Shown: one piece after another, positions 59,801-64,000 of the stretch
Layout of the letters: every line of letters begins with the position of its first letter
Position numbering within the stretch: position 1 is the stretch's first letter
The notes under the pieces: generated by a model
What the model saw: only the letters and a program-made list of their open reading frames with translations
What the model was told of the DNA's origin: nothing
Database searches by the model: none
Source of the DNA: Trichobilharzia szidati
Taxonomy: Eukaryota; Platyhelminthes; Trematoda; Strigeidida; Schistosomatidae
Length of the DNA: 64,000 bases
Assembly: GCA_944472155.2 (NCBI GenBank)
Contig: OX235272.1
Coordinates: 9,656,354 to 9,720,353 of the forward strand
Direction of reading: 5' to 3'
Translations under genes and position numbers: made by a program

Positions 59801-61101
59801 CCTAGATGGCTGTTACATTGGGAGAAGATAATTCGACAGTGTCAATTTGTGCCAAGTGGGCTTGGTGGTTGTACGCTGTTCTATATACCATCAGAATGTT
59901 CACGGCTTGGTAAAGGGGATGATGATGATGGTAATGATGTCGATGATGGCAGTAGGAAGTACTCCAGAGTATGGCGTCAAAAGACCTCGTCGACTAACAA
60001 TACAGAAATGTTTTCATTGAATACTTCTGATGTTGAACAAGATGATCAAAATAATGACAACGATGATGCTGCAGAAGATGAGCGTCTTAGAGACGAATAT
60101 GCCGCCGATGACGACAATGATGAGAAAGAAGAAGAAGACGAGGACAATGGAGAGAATGATGAAGTATTTGAAGAGGAAGAAGAAGAACAGGATGCAGACA
60201 GTAGTTCTACCCCACGTGATCATGAAAACCGAGACACTTCTAAGGATGAAAAGTTATGGAGTCAAGAAATATATCACACAGCAGTTAAAAATGCTCTAAC
60301 TACCACCTGTGGTGTCAGCCATAGTGGTCTTATTAAATCTGATTTAAACAGTGAGATATTAAGAAATCGAATAAGTCAACGTTTGAAACCAAAAGCTCCA
60401 TCATCCACTCTGATCTCCACCCCCTCATCTTCGTCCACAAGACAGATAAGCAGAACGATGACACAAATATCACGAATGTCCAGTGGGTTCTCAAAGAAAT
60501 ATAACAACAATAATACTGCTACTACTCACAATGGCAGTAGTCGAATGAATTATAAGTCTAAAATTCCATTTTTCAAAAAATTAAACGTCTCCTGGACAAT
60601 CCCATATGATCCAAATGATGTAATCGGTTTGAAAAAATCTCCTGGTTCCAAATGGGAAGCATTAAAAAAGCTGAAATCATTGAACAGATCAACTACACAA
60701 TTGGAAATGTTGAACAATATTTTTCAAAAATCATCAGTTGTCATAGAATCATTCATATCAACATTAGGTTTAAATAATAATAATAATAATGATAATATTA
60801 ATAATGAATTTTTGAAATATTCTAAAATTGAAAAATGCGCCTCTAAGTTTAAAACAGAAAAACAAAATGTAAACAGTAAGAATGTTCAATTGTTCAATAG
60901 AAATCTAAATGCGAAGTCTATTCTAACGGAACGACGTCAAAAACAACAACAACAGCAACCAAGTCAAAAACAAACTCTTTCATCGAATGAAGAGGATGTT
61001 TCAAAGTCAACTCCTTCTTTGAATCTACTGATAAAGAAATGTTTGTCAGCAATACATGCTGATGCTGCATCAGGTGGACCATTTCAGTATTATTTAGAAA
61101 G
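41857..61101 (+). CDS. RGS-domain protein (possibly RGS22-like), partial; 7 internal exons
   Basis: RGS domains usually bind G-alpha subunits; the large multi-RGS class is poorly understood. Exons consistent in splice sites and phase: 41857-42020, 42074-42293, 50420-50507, 52762-52819, 56621-57077, 58062-58252, 59596-61101. They encode RERVIQWAETERLPYFIRSD and VYREFSLCKLLSAPS; a linker through FEDTGTNKSGRRRSREYSKY; MFEGILQRMN and a low-complexity Gln/Ser region; then DGMKDFMAYLVTTNGIHLID and FWLDCEAIKM (RGS-like), RDLEDRYLLRLTPKARQQLF, CLRRLKYYWLPRWLLHWEKI. Exon 7 also has a long Asp/Glu tract (about 60040-60200) and an Asn/Ser-rich stretch, and ends ASGGPFQYYLE before GTAATG, so the gene continues. 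The first and last exons were not found. The RGS22 label is a guess from length and layout. Confidence 0.7.
42655..43820 (+). pseudogene. LINE ORF1 with PHD-type zinc finger
   Basis: ORF1 of CR1-like LINEs encodes RNA-binding or chaperone functions. Residues 1-60 form a PHD-like finger: CGRVMCQFPVDEGMQCDNC, RWFHSMCTNL, then NWLCNDCC. A basic region follows (KKRRTRGRKP). At about 43385 the frame shifts from the first ORF (ending 43458) to a second (43386-43820) with PEPKTRFEHDLNLVKPLLDK, RLLKVVLNSKEERDAILSNS and LADRIKRQSAALELSERRRN, an RRM-like C-terminal part. Another shift near 43760 joins the ORF2 frame. Confidence 0.75.
43787..46594 (+). pseudogene. LINE ORF2, endonuclease-RT, open except two TGA codons
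   Basis: One frame of 935 codons before its terminal stop. Endonuclease: VCYTNARSLLNKR, DVIIITETWLTP, KGGGVVIYLKK, VVGDFNAPTVDW, STLDLVFSHG and SSDHAVLTF. RT: KSMGPDNLHPRLLKE, NYRTISLTSALIKTLERIIK, QHGFRRNLSCLSNLL, IFIDFGKTFDKV, QSGVPQGTVLGPLLF and VLYADDLKIWREL. The only interruptions are TGA at 45257-45259 (LPRD-stop-KDAI) and TGA at 45680-45682 (SS-stop-TTVQSGVPQG). The related LINE at 3-1805 has Trp at both places (CEWKRAI, SSWHTSASGVPQG). Other Trp codons here are normal TGG. Confidence 0.85.
46876..46945. repeat. AT-only palindromic stretch between opposed LINEs
   Basis: Runs of TAATAA/TTATTA that are close to self-complementary, lying between the inverted LINE copies. Confidence 0.75.
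47100..49197 (-). mobile_element. Inverted, 5'-truncated copy of the same CR1-like LINE
   Basis: On the - strand it corresponds to 44523-46650 of the forward copy, from the end of the endonuclease domain to the 3' tail. Frames: 48750-48481, 48468-48058, 48051-47647 and, after a frameshift near 47640, 47633-47157. It carries the same two TGA codons (48483-48481 and 48060-48058) plus its own shifts. Motifs present: QHGFRRNLSC, DFGKTFDKV, SGVPQGTVLGP, LLYADDLKIW. Confidence 0.88.
49988..50160 (+). mobile_element. tRNA-headed SINE (family 2)
   Basis: GCGTCGGTGGCACAGTGG head, box B GGTTCGGTCCC, then the GGTCGGCCTGCAAAATTTGG body and an end near GTACTGTGTGG. It lies about 260 bp before RGS exon 3. 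Confidence 0.8.
50690..51560 (+). pseudogene. Third RTE-type LINE fragment
   Basis: One frame reads EKTQVMKITNQQ, then LKEATFSTYIGNIVSTTGD, equivalent to the RTE EKTKVM..F.YLGS.VS..GG block, followed by a broken C-terminal region with ATAFARSILRIK. It is more diverged than the SR2-type copies. A short repeat at its left edge (CACATCCTCCAGTCG to AAGTCCACTAAG) recurs at 51940-52020. Confidence 0.5.
51790..52270 (+). repeat. Degenerate Sm-alpha fragments
   Basis: Two partial copies ('gtactgtcgacgag...' near 51808 and 'gactaggacaaaacag' near 52185) followed by the 'ctaactgatgt'-type tail. The hammerhead core is destroyed. A TA run lies at 52036. Confidence 0.5.
52330..52640. mobile_element. Sm-alpha fold-back with nearly identical arms
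   Basis: Left arm 52337-52420 and right arm 52556-52640 are inverted copies that agree except for two small differences. Both share the same private mutations in the hammerhead region (CCGATGA core, GAATCATCGG). The tRNA-like part (GTGGCTGAGTAG, box B GGGTTCGAATCCC) sits once, in the middle. Confidence 0.75.
53155..53535. mobile_element. Sm-alpha head-to-head inverted pair
   Basis: A reverse copy (53155-53345, - strand core CTGATGA...GGGACGAAAC with a 3-nt insertion) faces a forward copy (53380-53535, CTGAAGAG...GAAGAAAC). Each arm has its own box B (GGGTTCGAATACAGG reversed; GGGTTCGAGTCCC). The arms differ at many positions. Confidence 0.65.
54100..54985 (-). mobile_element. Penelope-like element 3' part with GIY-YIG nuclease
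   Basis: The - strand from about 54950 to 54600 reads YIYKFTCICGSSYIGRTERR, EHVPRSLCLELGTNALNNAI and LKPDLCVQKE: the same subfamily as 10991-11610 and better preserved, with the CxCGSSYIGRTER core. Its 3' flank matches the 11490-11610 flank but is split by a SINE. A second partial start of the same flank ('gtaagcagctgacgag') lies at 54962-55040. Confidence 0.75.
54328..54510 (+). mobile_element. tRNA-headed SINE inserted in the Penelope-like 3' flank
   Basis: TGCGTCGGTGGCACAGTGG head, box B GGTTCGATCCC, then the GGTCGGCCTGAATTTGGGC body, ending near GTGTGGAATCAAGC. A TGATTGATTGA run flanks the site; the uninterrupted 11 kb copy has the same run. Confidence 0.8.
54986..56269. other. Unassigned part of RGS intron 4
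   Basis: After a short Penelope end the sequence has no ORF with a family motif. Short ORFs on the - strand (55042-55946) look like chance. Confidence 0.4.
56270..56412 (-). mobile_element. tRNA-headed SINE (family 2 variant), reverse
   Basis: On the - strand: AGTGCGTCGGTGGCACAGCGG, box B GGTTCGATCCC, CTCCTTTAACTAGC, then the GGTTGGGCATGAGGTTAAT tail. It shares its tail with 36960-37155. Confidence 0.75.
57170..57240 (-). repeat. Sm-alpha hammerhead-region fragment
   Basis: On the - strand: GATGAAGAGTCCCAAACGAGG then ACGAAACAGTTATCC. Stem II and GAAAC are kept, with an extra triplet between CTGATGA and GAGTCC. Confidence 0.5.
57490..57770 (+). pseudogene. GIY-YIG endonuclease fragment, Penelope-like subfamily 4
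   Basis: Reads MNCNKHYIGQSGRPLRIRIQ, EHKLAVKRHDMHSTISMHV, then FDDWKAVEILNTGNTKCNAR and EFLEVWYSNE. CNKHYIGQSGR is the nuclease core; the following EHK and WKxVEIL blocks fit Penelope-like or DIRS-type GIY-YIG tails. Only the C-terminal ~80 residues are open. Confidence 0.7.
58325..59175 (+). mobile_element. Sm-alpha retroposon copies, one full and two degenerate
   Basis: 58325-58690 is nearly full length: head near GGTCCCAGTTGGTGAATG, box B-like GGGTTTGAACC, core region AAGGAGTCCCACATTAGGACG then AAACAGC, tail GGTTCTCTAACTGATGTCAG. The CTGA core is mutated to CTAAGGA. Fragments follow at 58700-58800 and 58850-59170. Confidence 0.65.
59185..59395. repeat. Second kind of fold-back, ~60-bp imperfect inverted arms
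   Basis: The left arm around 59195-59250 ('aactcgtcatctggatgtgc') is the approximate inverse of 59325-59385 ('gcacatcccgatgacgagtc'). The arms flank about 80 bp containing AGGCTGGAACCCAG. Not the Sm-alpha family. Confidence 0.55.
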
Positions 61102-61144
61102 GTAATGTCTGCTTTTTGTTGATGTAATATATATTTTTTATGGC

Positions 61145-61500
61145 TGCCAGACATAGCTATTGAAAATCGAAACTATAAAGAGGTTCGACATCTTTGGCTA
61201 CAGGTATCTCCGTTCTGTCTCTCAAGTTAGATGGTGGAATATGGGGCTTCAGCAGCACATCTCTACTTCATCCTGTTCTTCACATTCACTTTTAGTTGGA
61301 TCCACGGCTGTGTGCGTTGGTGGCACAGCAGTAGAATACTCGCCAACCACGCCATACGTGGCTTGGAGTTCGATCCCCTACAGTCTGGCGCACTCCTTTA
61401 CCTCTCTAAGGTTTGACATGGCGCTAGCAACCTCATTCCGTAAAAATAAATACCACTGCTGTCGAAACTTCTAGCTAGAAGCTTGAAGCCCTATATTCCC
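61145..61500 (+). repeat. RTE scrap followed by a tRNA-headed SINE
   Basis: 61148-61235 encodes the RTE block DIFGYRYLRSVSQVRWWN. 61310-61500 is a SINE: TGCGTTGGTGGCACAGCAG head, box B AGTTCGATCCC, CTCCTTTACC and the GCTAGCAACCTCATTCCGT tail. Confidence 0.65.
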
Positions 61501-62960
61501 CTGGGAACGTTAAGGGATAAAAAATCGGTTGCCCATGTGCTTTTATCCCCACCACGTCACCCTCGGACACCCTCCCAATTAGTGATTTTCCCATTCCCAT
61601 TCCACTCGACAACGTATCTAATGTGTGGGCTCACTCAGCAGTTTCTTCAGCGTATCTGTTCAATCAATTTTCACTTCCTTTGACATATTTCTTGGGCAGC
61701 AGGTTTTTTTGATTGGTTCCCCTGGTTGCTCATGCTTTCTGGACATATGAACTTCTATATCGAGGGAGGGCAGTTGTTAATCGAATTCCGCAAGCTGTTG
61801 GAAACTCTCTTGGTGTAGCGCTCGCTAAGTCGCACTGATTCAACATTAGTGGTGAAAATTTGCAAATTTTTCCTTCTACCGAGTACAACCGATGAATGAA
61901 AGTTTGTCTTAATTTCCCAGTCCTGCCTTTGACAACCTCATCAGTGCCACATGTAGCTGTAAGGATACTGCCTAGATTAGTGAAAGAGGTGAGTTCTATT
62001 AAATCTCTTCTACTGATGGCGACTGATGCTCGTTGTTGTTGTTGGTGGTGGTGGTGGTGGTGGTTAGGTATCTCCATCATTTTTTCTTCTCTGTGTTCAC
62101 CTGAAGTCCTTTCTTTGCTGCCTGTCTCCACTACCAACTTGCTGGTTTTCACTTGTAGATCGTCTAGTTCGTGTGATATTAATCCAGAACTTCCGGTGTC
62201 TTTTCTCCAGTGAAAGGTTTAACTGTCATCTTGTTTCCCATAGTCTATTGTATGACCTAGTCTACCACAATCTGTAATACCCTTGGTAGCAGTAGTCAGC
62301 CTTACCTTACTTCTGTCTTTATTTCAAAGGCTTCTGTGGGCTTTCTAATATAAGTCGCTTAGTATTTGGCATAACCACTCTGCTGCTGAATGAGCTTGAT
62401 GTGCATTTCCAACCTTGCCTACTTAACTCTTTCACGAGTTCTCAAGACAGGAGTAAGGGGGAAGTTTCGGCGTAGAACTAAAGACCGCGACCCAGGAAAT
62501 CAATCCAATAGCTATAGAAAATTTAGAGCACACGAGATATAATATTATATTTATTTGTCTTATTGTTCCCTCAGGTTCCAGTGGAACAATGGGCTTTAAC
62601 AACACATCTCCACTCTCTTCTATTTTCTGCCATCCTCTTCCGCTGGATTCATAATTTCCAAAACTCTCTTATCTCTTCCCCACACGATCTCCCCCATGTC
62701 ACACTTGCATCAACGACCCACTCTTCGCTTACTTGGTATGCAGCATTGACATACAACATAAAATAGTGAAGTGAGAGATTAAGGGTGATCATAATTTTCA
62801 ATTTGACATGAAAGTGGGCTTAGAAAATAGCTGCGTTATGTGCAAAAGTAAGTTTTTGATGAGTGCAAGTTTAAACGGGATGAGCATGGAAACAAATTGA
62901 AATAATGAGGTTTTTTTATAACTGAAAATGAAAAAGAAAGTAAAGGGAATGTAAAACGAA
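61501..62960. other. Intergenic or RGS intron repeats
   Basis: Holds a TTG/GTG-rich microsatellite at about 62030-62060 and a copy of the 'cacatctccactctcttcta' repeat at 62560-62740. A segment near 61890-62200 resembles 10080-10330 ('agtgaaagaggtgagttc', 'gttcacctgaag'), so it is another dispersed repeat. No exon is recognised. Confidence 0.45.
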
Positions 62961-62970
62961 AGCTAAGCAG

Positions 62971-63320
62971 TCAAACTGAACCATATCCATGGTAAATGTA
63001 GAGATTGGACTTGTTTATTTTGAATATATATAGCTCTAGCTTTTCTGTGCATATGGCGAGGACTTCTGCAGGAGTACAAAGAAGTCGAGAAGACAATGTC
63101 TTTGATTGATTTTTGCTAACTTTGTATATGACTCTGAATGATGGATGAATCAGTTGAGATGTTGTGACTAGGTGTGTGTGTATGTTGACGAGGTATTCAA
63201 TTATGGCACTTTTGACTGAACCAGTAACTCGCTCCTCTTTGCAGTCATGCTTGGTAATGTTCTCTGACACGTTTTGATAGGACTTGCATAGAACGACTTA
63301 TTTACCTAACTCCTCATGAG
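62971..63320 (-). pseudogene. Penelope-like nuclease fragment (subfamily 2)
   Basis: The - strand frame 63270-62971 reads KSAIIEYLVNIHTHLVTTSQ then LIHPSFRVIYKVSKN, aligning with SSAIIEHLVTTDHSI then SSKVIYKVKK at 13177-13460. The YIGRS core (about 63290-63320) is degraded. Confidence 0.55.
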
Positions 63321-63599
63321 CAGGCGAACTGATATATGCACATTGGATTGGTCATATGTGGAAGTTTTTTCTTCAAACTGCTTCGAAGCAGTAGGCGGTT
63401 AGAGTGTGTTGAGAGCTGGCTGCTAGCCAAAGTTGGTAGACAGTAATTGACTTCAGTGTTTATGTCCCCAATATTGGTGGTGAGAAAATGAGAACAAAGG
63501 CTTTGCGTAGACGGATACAGTTAGCATATGGATGATCTGACACAGACACAAAGAGATGCAAGGTTAACTTTCTGTGAGAAACAACCAATCAAAAGACTG

Positions 63600-63900
63600 T
63601 ATTTTATACTAACAATAATCTACAATAATGTACATTAAAATCTATAAATATGTGTTGATTTCCTTAATAAACGATCTCTTGCATGGCTCTTGTCTTCTGT
63701 TGTTACAAGAGAATATCACTCTTAGAATTATTGCAAGGAAGGTCTTCTCTAGGGAACTACAGATTCTCCTCCTAAGAATATCCGCAAAGAAGTCTCTCCT
63801 GAAGTCCAGATTCAGGTGTAGCTTCACTTTCTTCTCCACGAAACGTGCTGGTTATCCAATTTGAGCCTTGATATTTATGATAAATAGAAGCTCTTCTTCT
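63600..63900 (+). repeat. Dispersed repeat shared with 9005-9110 and 23620-23700
   Basis: 'tacattaaaatctataaata' matches 9008. 'ctcctcctaagaatatcc' and 'tctcctgaagt' match the stretch near 23650. No coding motif seen. Confidence 0.5.
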
Positions 63901-64000
63901 AAGCAGTCACTGCTACAAATTCTTCTGATACAGGGTGGTTCAGTGAGATGATGACAGCTATTTTCTAATCCTGTGTAATTTTGTATCTACGCCCCTTGTA

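Noticed and set aside
60014..60299. Met/Lys-rich and hydrophobic ORFs over the RGS acidic tract
   Set aside because: They are alternate-frame readings of a GAT/GAA-rich coding repeat.

Overview
The window looks like nuclear DNA of a blood fluke (Schistosoma or a close digenean relative). This rests on AT-rich sequence, short to medium GT-AG introns, and dense RTE-like and CR1-like LINEs. It also rests on Penelope-like elements with GIY-YIG endonucleases and many copies of a tRNA-headed retroposon carrying a hammerhead-ribozyme-like core of the schistosome Sm-alpha type. No bacterial operon, CRISPR array or phage feature is present. All family calls come from reading the translated sequence; no database search was run. 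Three host genes can be built exon by exon. (1) PELO (pelota/Dom34, ribosome rescue), + strand, five exons 2518-12282, complete at 389 aa. (2) EMC6 (ER membrane protein complex subunit 6), - strand, two exons 25283-25668, 106 aa. (3) A large RGS-domain gene, + strand, seven internal exons found between 41857 and 61101, open at both ends. The remainder is mostly mobile DNA. Layout: 1-2425 a LINE 3' half; 2518-12282 PELO with repeat-filled introns; 13-25 kb a mosaic of Penelope-like, RTE, CR1-like and Sm-alpha pieces, including a CR1-like LINE nested inside an RTE immediately before its YADD box; 25.3-25.7 kb EMC6; 28477-33320 an LTR element; 35-41.5 kb decayed LINEs; 41.9-61.1 kb the RGS gene, whose second intron holds two opposed copies of one LINE; 61-64 kb more repeats. 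The most unusual object is the LTR element at 28477-33320 (- strand). It has two 384-bp LTRs that differ by eye at one position, TG...CA ends, and a 5-bp GACCC target-site duplication. Only the gag start and the last ~110 codons of a BEL/Pao pol (a DUF5641-like tail) remain. The rest of the interior is intronless host coding sequence: about seven alpha-spectrin repeats joined in frame to the catalytic half of dipeptidyl peptidase III. It resembles retroviral gene transduction, here in a flatworm LTR retrotransposon. Nearly identical LTRs around an interior with several frame breaks suggest the chimera was already non-coding when it last moved, so it probably travels as a non-autonomous passenger.
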